The translations under genes and the position numbers were made by a program. The notes under the pieces were generated by a model, which had not been told where the DNA came from, did not search any database, and was given only the letters and a program-made list of their open reading frames with translations. Positions 1 through 11,463 of a stretch of DNA of 64,000 nt are shown one piece after another; within the stretch, counting starts at the first letter, position 1, and each line of letters starts with the position of its first letter. The stretch comes from Arabidopsis thaliana (taxonomy: Eukaryota > Streptophyta > Magnoliopsida > Brassicales > Brassicaceae): assembly GCF_000001735.4 (NCBI RefSeq), contig NC_003074.8, positions 2,170,101-2,234,100 on the forward strand, written 5' to 3'.

Positions 1-415
1 ATGTGAATACTATCAATTTCCCGTTGTGAAAATATTTATGCAGCATCTTTTGATCGAATGTAGGACCAACTTTAGATCTCTGATAACTTTTACGACTTAG
101 TCTGATTCCATTCCACAGTAATTGTTGTCTCTCGTGTTAATGTCATTGTGTACTCTGTTGAAGCATGATCTTAAGTGATAATAAATACTTGCAAAAATCA
201 CTATCTACACAGAAGTAAAATGGACTACTAAACTACATTTTCTCTGTAACTCTTGTACAAGTATCACATAGTGCAGCTTCACTGCTTCACATCACTCTAG
301 TTTAAAGCATGTGTATTTACTTCTTCACTGTGATATGAACATGAGTCTTCATATATCATACCGTTGAGCTGATTGTTGAAATTGTAGTGGTTACCTCATA
401 TACTTGTCCTTTGTG
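1..415. other. 3' flank, no gene seen
   Basis: AT-rich sequence downstream of the stop codon of the minus-strand WD40 gene. It probably holds that gene's 3' UTR and terminator. I see no reading frame, tRNA or repeat in it. Confidence 0.5.
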
Positions 416-3400
416 CTATAACGGAATCCATCCCTGTTTTGTCGAAAGAAATTAATTAGTGTCGGACTAAGTGCTTATATAATATCATTTAAAATGGTGC
501 AAAGAACTTCATAGTTTGTGTGTTAGTCACCTTAATGACCCCAGCTTCTGTACCGCAAAAAACAATGTCATTAGCAGTAAGGAGGCTTGTTATCTTGCTT
601 CCTGCTGATAGTCTTCCCACTTTCTGTTGTGTCCTTCTCAACCAAATCTTGTTTCCACAAACCATATGATCTTTACTATAATATCAAATAGAATTGTGAT
701 TTTGGTCTAGCTAGGAAGTGTTTTAGCTTTATAGAAAAAGATTACCTGAAGAGTGTTTGCGGATGAACTTCGATTCAGGTAGATGAAGTCTTCAACAACA
801 CCCATTGCTACTATATTAGACCCCTTTTCTGCTGTTATTGACATTTGGGGCTCATAGTTCCTTCTCAGATCCTGTAAGCCATTTTTATCGAAGTCACTTT
901 TTTAGTCTCACATTGTGAAAAATGTTAATGTAGTTTTTTACCTTTATATTAGACATCTCAACATATGTGCTTGAGCTATATAACATATCTTTGTACACAA
1001 CCACTGAATTGATAGGCTTGTTTTGAAGTCTCCAGCTCCTCGTCGGTGCTTTAATCTCTTTCTCCCGTTTATTTGCAACAATTAATTCCTGAAAAACTAT
1101 GTAAATTACTTCGTGTCTTACATAATTTAGTATCATTTGGATGAAAGGCAAGGTATATATGGCAATACATACCTGTATACTTGTATCTATGCATCCTATA
1201 TAAATCTTTCCTTGAGCTGATACCATACTCTTCACACCTTTACCTTTGAAGATACTTTGAGATATTCTTGATGAATCAAGCAGCTGAAGAAAGTTATTAG
1301 CCTCTGAGTGTTTAAATATGACTTGGGAACTATTATATGATATTACTATGTAAATAGTCTCTGCCTTCTTGTGGCTTAATGAGAGAGAGATGTCTACCTT
1401 CATCTTGTGCCCTTTTGTTATAACAAAGATCATATTTCCGAATGCTTCCAGTTTCCTTATTGAATCTTTTGTTTTTATGACTTCAGCACATTCCAGTTTT
1501 CCTTTAACTATCTGCCATACCTATATAAAAGAAGGTCAAACATAGATACAGTTTTGTCCTGATCCTAGTGATCTGTCCGGGAAACAAAGAGTTGAATCAT
1601 TATCATACCCTGATAGTTTTATCTGCTGATCCACTTAAGACACACTCTCCTGTTTCAGAGAGTGAAAAGCATGTTACTGTGCTTTTGTGCTCCTTGATGT
1701 CCCATAAAAGCGTAGCTATTTTCTTATTCACATTCCACACCTGATACATTGTTTTGCATTCTCAAGGTAAGATTCTGTGAAACATTTGTCTTCCTAGTCA
1801 TTTTTATGAAAAGTATGATACATACCCTGATTGAACCATCTGAGAATCCACTAAAGAGCAAGCCTTTATGGTAGATGAGTGCTGTTACAGCTCCACTGCC
1901 AGATTGATGCATCTCTACGGTTTGTGTATGAACACAAGATATGCGTTGGTCCTATCAATATTTGTGTATGATTCTGTTATACATGGTTGGTTTAAGTTGT
2001 GAAAATGGTAGAGATTGTACTAATTTGGTTGCAGGTGAAGAAAAACTTACAGATTTGCTGAATAGATAATATGTTGCTTTATGCAGTTCGTCTGCCATCC
2101 AAGTCACATGTGAAAGACGTCTCAAAGACTCTCTAACTCCTTCCGAGAAATTGACTAGTTTGTGGATTCCTGTGTGAAAACTACACTTTAGTATAAAACT
2201 TAAGAGTCACATACTTTAGTTTGGTATGAACCATTAATTCACTACATGAAAGTTAGGAAATTCACCTTTGCCAGAGCTAAAATTATAGATGCATATACAA
2301 GCAAGAAGTCTTTCTTCAAGCTCCAAACCAGGGTGGAGAAATTGTGCTACCTCATCAAGTAAAACTTCACATGCTGAGTATTTTAAACTATTTGGACCTT
2401 TTGAAATCTCTATACTGAGCCATGCAATGGCTATAAGACATGCTTTTGAAACACTCTTGTTTTTACTCTTTAGCCCTTCTTGTAAACCACAAAACGTGGC
2501 TTTGCCTGTATCAATAATTCTTCTAGCTATCTTACAACACCATCCATCTATTCCTGTATCCTGCAGAAGTTATGAAGTTTTCATAAGTCACTCTTTTTGG
2601 CTTGGCTATATGATAAAACTTACAAAAAGGTACCTGCAAGCATTCATCTGACCAGTTGATGTTTCTTATCATATTCATATGTGACATAGAAGTTAGACCT
2701 CCTCTTTTCATTAGCCAAGCAGCAGTGTAAGGTTCTCCTGTCCATGAATAAGTTCCACCGATATTCGCAAGAATGAACGTTGATAAAAGCTGCATATTTG
2801 AACCTTCACTATATGTAACTGCATCAAGTAGAGCTCTGGTAGCTTCATTTCTGTACTTTTTGTTCTCAGGTGGAGAATCCTGTAGAGAATTTCGATACGT
2901 AAATATATATTCTTAGAGATAGAATCAACAAGATTTTGATATTTAGAACTAACCAGTGCATTTAACTGAAGCAATATATCTGCTGCAAAGAGTTTGTGAT
3001 CACCCTGCAAGTGTTTAATACAGTGCAATAATGTGACCTTAATGTCAAAACTTCCTTCTTTCTTTATCTGTTGCAGAATCTTGATTGCTGATGACCTGAA
3101 ATTACAAGTAAAAGTGTGAATGGTAGTTTAAAAATAGAAACTTTTTGCTGAGATATGTATACCTTGGTATCTTCAGGACCTCATGAAGAAATTGAAGAGC
3201 AATGCAAATTTCTTCTTGGTCTTTGCTTTGCAGGAGATGCGCAAAAGGAGCCACTCGAGTATGCTGATAAATATACTTCCTGTGAAGTCCATCAAATTGC
3301 ATGCATTTTACTAAAATACTTGTCAAGGAGATGAATTCCCCTGAGTTTCCACTCTTTGCAACATCAAGAAGTCCACAAAGGACAGAAGGAGAGCTGATTG

Positions 3401-5586
3401 CAGCCAAGTGCATTGTGTTTGTAGCATGATCAAAAGCAGTGATAAGCACTTCAATTATCATCAATGATGCTGCAGGCGGCGTCAAATAAGAAGGTGAAGG
3501 TATAAATGTGTAACAAGAAGATGAAGAAGAAGTGGATGCAACAACATCAACAAGAGCTGGTAAAAGCTCAAGACTCTTTATTTCTGTTGGAGATGGCTTT
3601 ATCAGGTAGATGAGAATAGCTGCTTCTTGCACATTTTGTTTGAGAGCATTTGCTAAATGACTTAAATTTAAACCCTTCCTTTTGACCTCCTCAAGAGCTG
3701 TTCTATTAACTGATATGATCTTGGTAAGTGCCGTCATCGACGCCTTAATCACGGTCTTCTCCTCGGAACTAGAAATAGCCGTAAACAGCTGATCCAGAAT
3801 GACATCTTTTAGCATGCTATACTTGAATCCTTCTTTCCTGTTCAGCATTTGATATATCATTGTAACCTCTGAGACATATTTCTCATCTGCATTCCCTAAC
3901 ACTTCCTTTATCAAGCTCTGAAGGTTCATCCATAAATCCATTGTTGGAGCTCTTCTAGAAAGCGTCTCAAGTCCATTCCCTCGTTTTTTGGTCTGCAAAT
4001 TTCTCCTCATTCCTTCAAAACTTATGGACCCTTTTTGTCCAAATACTGATATTTCTTCCAAATCTAGTTGCCTCAAAGAAGATGCATCTTCTAAGTGGGT
4101 ATTCCAAGTTGTCTTTGATTGTTGAGCCTGAATTTCAAAGATAGAACGGTTAAAATTACCGATAAAACTGCTGGATCTGTTGGCTAATGTGTCCTCATTA
4201 TAAGCTTTGTTTGCTTCCTTGTGAGCTTGTTGTTGGGAAACACAGAAGATGTTTGCTAATGTGTCCTGATCCACAATAGAGTTTGTGGGAGATGTTAATT
4301 TTTCATTCATTCTTTTTCTCGGAACTTTCGAAAAATGAATGAAAGTGTTTGGTTAGAGGAATCTACCGTGCCAATGTCTTCTCTAGTATCTGGCTGAGAC
4401 TCGTTCAAGAATTCATTAAGGCATCTGACTCTTGTACTTTTTCCAGGCTCTGCATTGTAATCTTCCTGCAGGTTACAATCCAAACATTGAGAACCTTCGA
4501 AGTTATTTTCAGATTTCTCAATCTTCCTTGATGCTTTGATTTTGTTGAAAATGTCATTAAGTTCCTCCTCTTGCAAATCAACACTGTGGAGGTTCTGGTA
4601 CTGCAATAACTTCTTCAACATGGAAACCAATAAATTAAAGAAAATGTATGTTACTTTTCGCCCAATTTTGATGATTAGATATCACTGAGAATCTTCAAAA
4701 GCATGTCTTTTCATTAGTAAAAACCTACCTCACAAGTTTCTGACAACTCTAGCTTCTCTGCAACTGAATGTGCATTAGCCGCAAATATTTCTTGCCTGTT
4801 CATATGTAGTGGTTGAGATTTAGGTACAATTGGATCTTATCTGTTTAAGGTAGAAAAAATGAAGAGAAACAGAACCAATCTAATTTAAGTATAAGCATTG
4901 AATCCTTACCCATATTCCTTCTGCCTTCTAACCGGTGTCTCTATACATTCACGTGGCGGCTGATGAGTCTCTCCATAGGACATAACTTGGTAATAAGTTG
5001 CTCTGTATTTATACTTTCTTGCAATCTCTCTGATCTCTTCATCTGACTTGTACACACCAGGAGTGAAGAAAATGCTCTCGCAGAGTTCAGGGGCAATGTC
5101 GGTTCTTACAATCTCCGGCGAGACCAAAACCGACTGCAGAAAATGCAATGTGGACTGCAAGGAATCACCTTGAAGATAGCTTACAATGGAGAGGTAAAAG
5201 TAAGAGAAAGAAATCAAGACTGTGTTTGGAACACCAGAAGTGGTGGTCCCTTGTTCGTCAAGCAACGCAGGCATTTGAAGCATTCTCTCTGAGTTTCTCA
5301 GACGAGACGTCTTTTCTTCTGAGCATTCGGGATGTATAGAAGCTTCGATGCTATCGATTCCCCAATAGAGATTGGAGAGAGCAGAGTGTTCAGAGGAGAA
5401 TTCAAACAGAGTATTATCTTCTTCAATGCTGAGCAATGTGATGCATTTCTGCTTAAGCGAAATCCATGCTTCAGGGTCTGATATGACGCCGAGGATGTAG
5501 ACGTTGATTGAAACTAGAATCGAATCAAGAGATGAATTCTCACTACATGAGATAAAAGTCGATTGAGAAGATGAAAGGTAAGCCAT
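416..5586 (-). CDS. LIN/CERBERUS-like armadillo/WD40 protein, multi-exon (At3g06880)
   Basis: A multi-exon gene. The first exon runs 5586 to 4912; translation starts at MAYLSSS because the ATG at 5584-5586 heads the longest sensible frame. A short exon follows at 4795-4729, then one from 4600, a large one ending near 3163, and about eight smaller exons. The last exon encodes only GWIPL before the TAG at 416-418, joined in phase to an exon ending in GVIK. The middle part (about 4.3-3.1 kb) is helical and armadillo-like; the C-terminal exons carry WD40-type blocks such as GLLFSGFSDGSIRV and DIVFCGTEAGVIK. This matches the LIN/CERBERUS family, whose legume members are U-box E3 ligases needed for rhizobial infection. 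I see no U-box cysteine/proline pattern here, so ligase activity is doubtful. The frame change near 4310 was not resolved: the splice that joins the two frames is uncertain. Family call fairly sure, function unknown. Confidence 0.85.
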
Positions 5587-6848
5587 TTTCACATACTTTG
5601 TTGCACACAAGTTTGGATGGTTTTATCTATGGGATAAGATGAGAGAGGAAGTGAAGTTAGAGATTAGAGATGAGAGAGTGAGTGTGTGTGTATGAGAACA
5701 ATGTAGTCTCGTGAAGGAAGCAGCCAAACTCCAGAACAAAAGAAAATGATTGGTCCTACTTTGTAATCTTTTGCTGTCAAAAGGACGCAAGAAACAAAAG
5801 TCAAGAGTGTTGCGTGTGTTTGAGGAAAACGTAAGAGAAAAAACCTAACATAGCTTTTTAATCATATGATTCATATTAGTAATTCCTTTTTCACATCCCA
5901 GCCATTGTCTCATTATATTATGTGTAGTATAAGTTGACTTTCTCAATTAATACAGTAGTAAACTAGTAACCTGTATATATACTCTTTTTACACATATTGA
6001 AACAGCATTACGAAATAATATTAAGGAGGCTATGATTTGTGTGAGTAGTGGAAGAAGACGGTTGATGAGAGTATTAAGTGTAGAAATCTTAATTCAACCA
6101 CATTATGAATATTAATGTCCATCAGGGATTTGTTGACTTGACCCGTCGGACCCATAACACATAGCTTGGAGAAATGAATAGAGAAAATCCACTGGACTAG
6201 TATTCACAACTTACACCGTAAGGTTTGGAGAATATGACATGAGAAAAGTGTGATAAAATGTTGACTTATATACGCTAGGATTGATTAGGTCTAATGGCTT
6301 CGGTGTTCTAATTAAGGAAATATCGTTACAAATGGTTAAAAATTTGGGCCCAATGAAAAAGAAGGGAATTTGAGAATTTTCTGTCACGGGGAAACAAAAA
6401 CATTATGAGCGTTGGGGAAAAAAAGGACAAATATAACAAAAATGGTCAAAGAGCTCATTTCCCTCCCATTTCTCACAATCCAACAAATTGATTCTTAATT
6501 CTTATGTCCTTTGTGTTGGCGCTCATTGTGATCGATGAAAGCTGGAGCTCATTTCCCTCCCATTTTTCACCATGCTCACAATAAGCTTGTTTTTTTTTCA
6601 TTTAATTGTTTTTATTTATTTATAAAGTTATTGTAAATGACGTCGAAATTTCGAAGAAAATTAAAAAAAAACAAAAACGCATGGGAAATGCTTTACACTT
6701 TTTCAAAAGACAAACGCGTCCCTCGTTACCCTATATTTTTTAAAAAAAGCAACAAACAAAAACCAATTCGACAAATCTCCATTCCAACTGTAACCAAAAA
6801 AAGAGAAAAGCAAAAAAAACACTCTCTGCGATTCACACTAAGTATCTA
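5587..6848. promoter_or_regulatory. divergent intergenic region, promoters of the WD40 and membrane-protein genes
   Basis: About 1.26 kb between two divergent start codons. The left end has a purine-rich GAGA stretch (5640-5700) just upstream of the minus-strand start, likely its 5' UTR or core promoter. A short phrase, 'gagctcatttccctcccattt', recurs near 6450 and 6546. No gene-like frame is seen; a 70-residue Lys-rich frame at 6637-6849 ends at the start of the next gene and is most likely its 5' UTR. Confidence 0.5.
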
Positions 6849-7235
6849 ATGTATCAAGATCGTCAAGGCGTTGTAGGAGGCGGAGGCGGTGGCGGTTCTG
6901 CGCCACACGGAATCATACTCGCCGTCGTTGTTGCATTAGTGGTGCTTGTTCCGTTCTTCATCGGAGACAGTGGTGAGGCCATTACAGATGCGATCGCAGA
7001 GCTTCTTAGTCCGGTGGGACTTCTATTGCTTCCTATCATCCTCCTCCTCACTATACAGTTTCTCTCGTCGGAACGTGGTTCCTTCGTGTCGGCCATTTTC
7101 TCCACCGGAGAACCAGAATCGATTCACAGGGTTAGCGGATCTCCCGTGGGTGTTGCTCTCTTCCTCGTACTGATCTTGTTCTTACTCTACTACCGCTTCT
7201 CTATCTTCGGCGGAGATGATGGTTCCGATGACTGA
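6849..7235 (+). CDS. small plant-specific membrane protein, 128 aa (At3g06890)
   Basis: A single-exon frame. The N-terminus has a run of seven glycines (residues 10-16). Three hydrophobic spans follow, at about residues 22-40, 56-70 and 99-115, with an acidic tail ending in GGDDGSDD. No signal cleavage site or catalytic motif is seen. It looks like an integral membrane protein with an exposed acidic C-terminus; I know it only as a conserved plant 'transmembrane protein' of unknown role. The start is chosen because it is the first ATG of the frame and directly follows an A-rich leader. High GC compared with its flanks supports real coding. A minus-strand frame over the same bases is its shadow. 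Confidence 0.85.
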   Translation: MYQDRQGVVGGGGGGGSAPHGIILAVVVALVVLVPFFIGDSGEAITDAIAELLSPVGLLLLPIILLLTIQFLSSERGSFVSAIFSTGEPESIHRVSGSPVGVALFLVLILFLLYYRFSIFGGDDGSDD

Positions 7236-7801
7236 TGCGACGTCGTCTTTTCAGATCTAGTTTTTTCCCTCTTTTTCTTTTTTAGGGAAAACAATATATT
7301 TATGTCTTTATTCGATTTTCGTTTTTATTTTATTTTGTTTGACAGTTGAAAGTCAAACTATATACAGCAGTTGCATTTCATGTAGGTACGCACGTGTGAG
7401 TCACGTGAGTGATGAGTGTACTGAGGTTGTATAATTTAGTAAACATGATGTGATTACGATTAATATGAATCCCGAACTTTTAATTAGCTCCGGTTCTGGA
7501 TTTCAAAATAAAATGCCAATGCGTTTAATCATAAACTGAAATGCTGAAGATTTTTAGTGTAATCAAATTAAAATAGACAATTGAGGATCTGGTAGGAATA
7601 TTGATAGGAAAAACAAATTGAATATATGTCATATGAGGACTATATTTGATGGGGGACACATTGGAGTTTCGGACTCGTCCCCACATGACCACGTGAGAAC
7701 TAATGATAGTTGAGTCATTTTTCTGATTTCTCATTTGCAAATCCTATAGAATAATAATTTCGTAACCCTTTTATTCCTACTGTTCATGTTACCACCATTT
7801 A
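7236..7801. other. convergent intergenic region with three G-boxes
   Basis: 3' flank of the membrane-protein gene. CACGTG occurs at 7391-7396, 7402-7407 and 7690-7695. No gene starts nearby on either strand (the next gene is on the minus strand and ends here), so these sites have no obvious target. No coding potential is seen. Confidence 0.4.
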
Positions 7802-7802
7802 C

Positions 7803-7985
7803 AGGGAAAATTCTCTATGACAAATTTCTTTAATTTTAAACAACTTTAAAAGTACAAGGATAATATCAACAAATCAAATTATATTTGTTCATACCAACAA
7901 AAAAGAATTAAAGTATATCTGATATTGAAAAATTAAAATTTGTAAACAACAATTCAATTTTCACTATCAGGCCTCATCATCAGCA
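7803..7985 (+). repeat. direct repeat, copy 1
   Basis: About 180 bp starting 'cagggaaaattctct' and ending near 'cctcatcatcag'. It is clearly related along its length to 8519-8668, with indels. By eye the two copies agree best at both ends and diverge in the middle, so the duplication is not recent. Confidence 0.7.
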
Positions 7986-7998
7986 AGTGATGTTTTCT

Positions 7999-8518
7999 TG
8001 GGCCTAGATTGTGTGATATATACTTTCCATGATATTTGATTTTCTAAATTTCAAAACTCGAAAAACATTTAGACTAGTTATTGTAGGGCTTTACCCCAAA
8101 GGGAGCCCTTCCAGAAATTCTCGAAGGCCCAAGACAAGCTTAGGCCCAGGAGGGGGTTTGGAAATAGTTTTCAACCAGCAATAGACGCGCCTCGGTTAGT
8201 ACCTCATTAGCTGCGTCATTGCCCCAAGCGCAAAGATGACTTTCAACCGAACTAAACCCTCTTTATTTATACCCGAACAAAACCAACCATCTTACAATTT
8301 CTTTTCGATGTGGGACTCCCTCTAGTTATATTATTCTAGAAAGAAACCTATTCGCTAGATGAATTGAACAGACTCTCTTCTTCTCCAAGTCTCTACCAGA
8401 AGACGGCAACCTCTTCTTTCTCAATACAACTTTAAATCTGAAAGCGACAAGATTCGTTCACATATATAACTCTGTAGCTTTGTAGTTACTGAAGATCCAA
8501 GGGTCTTTCGATCACTTG
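7999..8518 (+). other. promoter-like segment between direct repeats, origin unknown
   Basis: The segment has two GGCCCA (site II type) motifs at 8126-8131 and 8143-8148, a TATA-like 'tttatttataccc' near 8262, 'gatgtgggact' near 8307 and a CT-rich leader-like stretch near 8375-8440. These make it look like a promoter plus 5' leader, but no reading frame follows. It could be a captured promoter or a remnant of a mobile element. A solo LTR was considered but no target-site duplication was found. Confidence 0.35.
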
Positions 8519-8668
8519 CAGGGAAAATTCTCTAACACAAATTTCTTTAATTTTAAATTTATAAAGTACAAAAATAATACCAGAATTCAAAATCAGAGTA
8601 TCTGATATGAAACTAGAATCTTTAAACAACAATTCGAATTTCACTATCAAGCCTGATCATCAGAGAAC
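8519..8668 (+). repeat. direct repeat, copy 2
   Basis: Starts 'cagggaaaattctct' and ends near 'cctgatcatcag', matching copy 1 at 7803-7985. It lies just beyond the 3' end of the ULP1A coding region, so one copy may derive from that gene's 3' flank. Confidence 0.7.
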
Positions 8669-8804
8669 CACATTGTTACCCTTTTCTATGTACATCAAAT
8701 TATCAAACACGTAAAGTGTGCATCTAACTTGCTAAATACTATCTACATGAAGAAGAAGAAGAACTTCAAAACTATTCTTTAAGAGTTTCCTTATTATGCT
8801 GGCA

Positions 8805-11088
8805 TCACTCGGCTTTCAGTTGCAGAATCTCCTTTGCTGTCCTAGCCCGGAAATATGGCATTTGTTCCTGTGGAAATCATACAAACAGTTTCAATTATAA
8901 GCAGTCTTACGTCTTTCAAAATGACACTCACCTACTAAAGACAATGGCAGGTTTAGTATCTTTCTGCTATTTACCTGAGTGAAACAAAGATCCAGACCTC
9001 TGCTATAGAAGTCGATGTATTTCACCATAAACATTCCACAATCGAATCTACAAAAATCGGAGACAAAGTTATTATGAATGTATGAACTAGTAGTAGCTGA
9101 CATCTTTTTTAGGAAGACAGTACCCATTTCTCTGCATTGGAAGGTCCTGGACAAATTCTTGTCTCCATCGACTTACATCAAGGTCTACTTCACTCTTATC
9201 CCTCACTTCATCGACAAAGTATCTAGCCTGACAAATGAAAAACTACAGAATCAGGATATATATGTTATGACACAAAACATGGTTTCCTTACTCATATATT
9301 ACCAGTGCATCGAGGATTTTAGGCTCCCTTCCTTTGAAAGAGTCAAGATACTGGAATTTCTGGTCCTTTATATTAATTACAGCCAAAGTCCAGTGGATGT
9401 TCATATGGATAGGGATAAATATCTGAAAACAAACAAGGTCTCTTAGATGGTAAAATGAAAAAAAAATGTTTGATTATCTCAAAAAGGAGTTTAATACAGA
9501 GAGTGGTCGCAGAAGAAGCACACAACAAGTTTACCTTGTCACAGTCTTTGAGATGGTAGCCCAACCTCTTCATTGAAGTCCATCTTCTCACTGCACCATA
9601 GTTGTATCCAGTCGCCGAATTAACTAACTGAGGTGTGATTTAAGGTAATGTCTTCTTGTTAATATTCATGAGCATATATAGGGGCTAAAATTTAAATTTC
9701 ATTAGCCATAGAAATGGGTATAACCTTAGTGAAGAAAAATGTATTGAAAAAATGACATTTAAGAAACTTCTTTGGTTCTCTAGCTTCCCTTTCTTTCAGC
9801 AATACCATATAAAGATTAATGACCTACATAGAACAAAGTCCAAGGTTTTTACCAAATCATAGAGGTCCTAATTAGACAAGAAAATTATATTCAATCTCTA
9901 AGAAGAAATCACGTGAGATTTAGATGCGTCGACTAACCTCATCGTTCAACCATTTGCCTGGTTTAAGGCACCTCAAGATTTTCCCGGTAATATCAATATT
10001 TGAGTTCTTATGAGTAACCAAGATGTTTCTGCAGCGAGAGACGTTCATACAATTACATCACAAAAACAAAAATGAAATCTCAGAGCAAGTAAACAAGAGA
10101 GCAAGAATCAAAATCATACGAATCATTAGCTGAGAATGCACGCCTGACTGCTGTCTCCTCCTCTCTAGAAAGAGGTACAAATGCCTCACGTTGTACAACC
10201 TGAAAATCAATTATAGAACAATGAGGCACCCCGATTTCACAAAATCTAAAGAAACCGACCGATTCATATCACAAAGCATACACGCTTAAACTTTAGCCAC
10301 ACCTCTACTGGTTCTTCATCTTGTCTCCAAAAGGAAGACAAGCTTCGTAGTAAAGCACGACCTCTCTCTTTAAAAAAATCAACAAAGCCTCTGTCTTTCA
10401 GTTTAGAAGTCCGGTTCACAGCACTCTCAAGAACCTTTCTGTATGCTTCAAAACTTGTGACATCAGTCACAGGGCGATTCACAACGAGTGAACTACTATT
10501 AGCTTTAGAACATTCACCCACCCTCAAGCTCCCATTTTTCAGACTGGCAACCTCAGAAAACAATCCATTTCCCATCTCCGCCTTCTCTTCCACCTCGTCC
10601 ACCTCCATAGCCACGTTTTCGACACCCTCCCTACTTGTATCATCAGATATCATTTCAACATCTCCAAGCTCATCATCAACATCAATTACTTCTCTATCCG
10701 TTCTATAGCGTAAAGACGAATCAAGTGCATTTCTTTTCCACATGTCATTGTTCCTTGTGAGAAAGGTTCCCAACACATTACCAGAACCTTGTCGTGTGCT
10801 ACGATCTCGACCGCTATTGAGTATCCGCACAGGCGCATGAACTTGTCTCCGCAACGAAGATTTCACTTCTGGGTAACGGTAAATTCCTGGAGCCATGGGT
10901 CTTGATGAATGTGAGAAACCGGAGTGTTTACAAGGGTTTAAACCGGCGCTCCGTTTGTGGTAACCATCCATATCCATTGGTCTGAAACAGTAGGAACCAT
11001 AACCCTCGAAATTCAAAATTTGATCCCACAAAACTGAAAGGTCAAAATCCCCCAATTCAGAGTTCAAAACCCTAGATTGGTTTTTCAT
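8805..11088 (-). CDS. ULP1A: SUMO protease ULP1A / ELS1, multi-exon (At3g06910)
   Basis: A C48-family cysteine protease that matures SUMO and removes it from targets. The first exon (from 11088) encodes an N-terminal regulatory region with an acidic stretch. Later exons give the catalytic domain: 'NDEVINLYM' (substrate cleft), a Trp-rich stretch, 'NIHWTLAVI' with the catalytic His, 'YLDSF' with the Asp, and 'NGFDCGMF' with the Cys near 9040. The C-terminus is LQLKAE, with the TGA at 8805-8807. The frame extends 7 codons upstream only from a TTG; the ATG at 11086-11088 is the real start (MKNQSRVL). The protein matches Arabidopsis ESD4-LIKE SUMO PROTEASE 1 as I remember it (about 500 aa). Unlike ESD4, this member is reported outside the nuclear rim. 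It shares a short divergent promoter with the PPR gene. Confidence 0.95.
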
Positions 11089-11463
11089 GAAATAACTCTC
11101 GGGAAGCAAGCAAGTTTCAACTTTTCATTAAACTCACTGGCGTTTCCGATACACAGATTCGGACCCGGACATGAGACCCGGGCGGGTTTTGTTTTGGAAG
11201 AGATAGGTCAAACTCAAATATGTTGACTTATCTCATACCCTCTAGCCGAAAGGGAGGTTTCTGGGTCATGTTGTTTCTTACTCGGCTAAACCTATGTTTT
11301 TTCTTCTCGTTAAACCCTCTCTGCTCTCTGTTCTCCTGAAAGCTGGGCTTTTCACTTCAGAATTTCCTTAAAAATAAAAGCTTTGATCTTTTTAGTTATT
11401 ATCTTCTTCGATCGTGTTAAATTTTGAGACAAATCGGTGATTTGGAACAGGAAAATCAGGAAG
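11089..11463. promoter_or_regulatory. bidirectional promoter between ULP1A and the PPR gene
   Basis: Only 375 bp separate the two start codons, so the promoters must overlap. It holds CT-rich leader sequence upstream of 11464 and 'ttaaaccctctctgctctctg' near 11312. No TATA box is placed convincingly, as is common for housekeeping and organelle-directed genes. Confidence 0.5.

Noticed and set aside
6863-7105. 80-residue minus-strand frame with Pro run
   Set aside because: Shadow of the Gly run in the membrane-protein gene.
8083-8519. Solo LTR reading (starts TGT..., ends ...TGCA)
   Set aside because: The bases just outside the ends do not match as a target-site duplication, and no retroelement coding remnant is near. 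Left as a segment of unknown origin.
11089-11109. N-terminal extension of ULP1A
   Set aside because: It would begin at TTG; the ATG at 11086-11088 fits the known protein.
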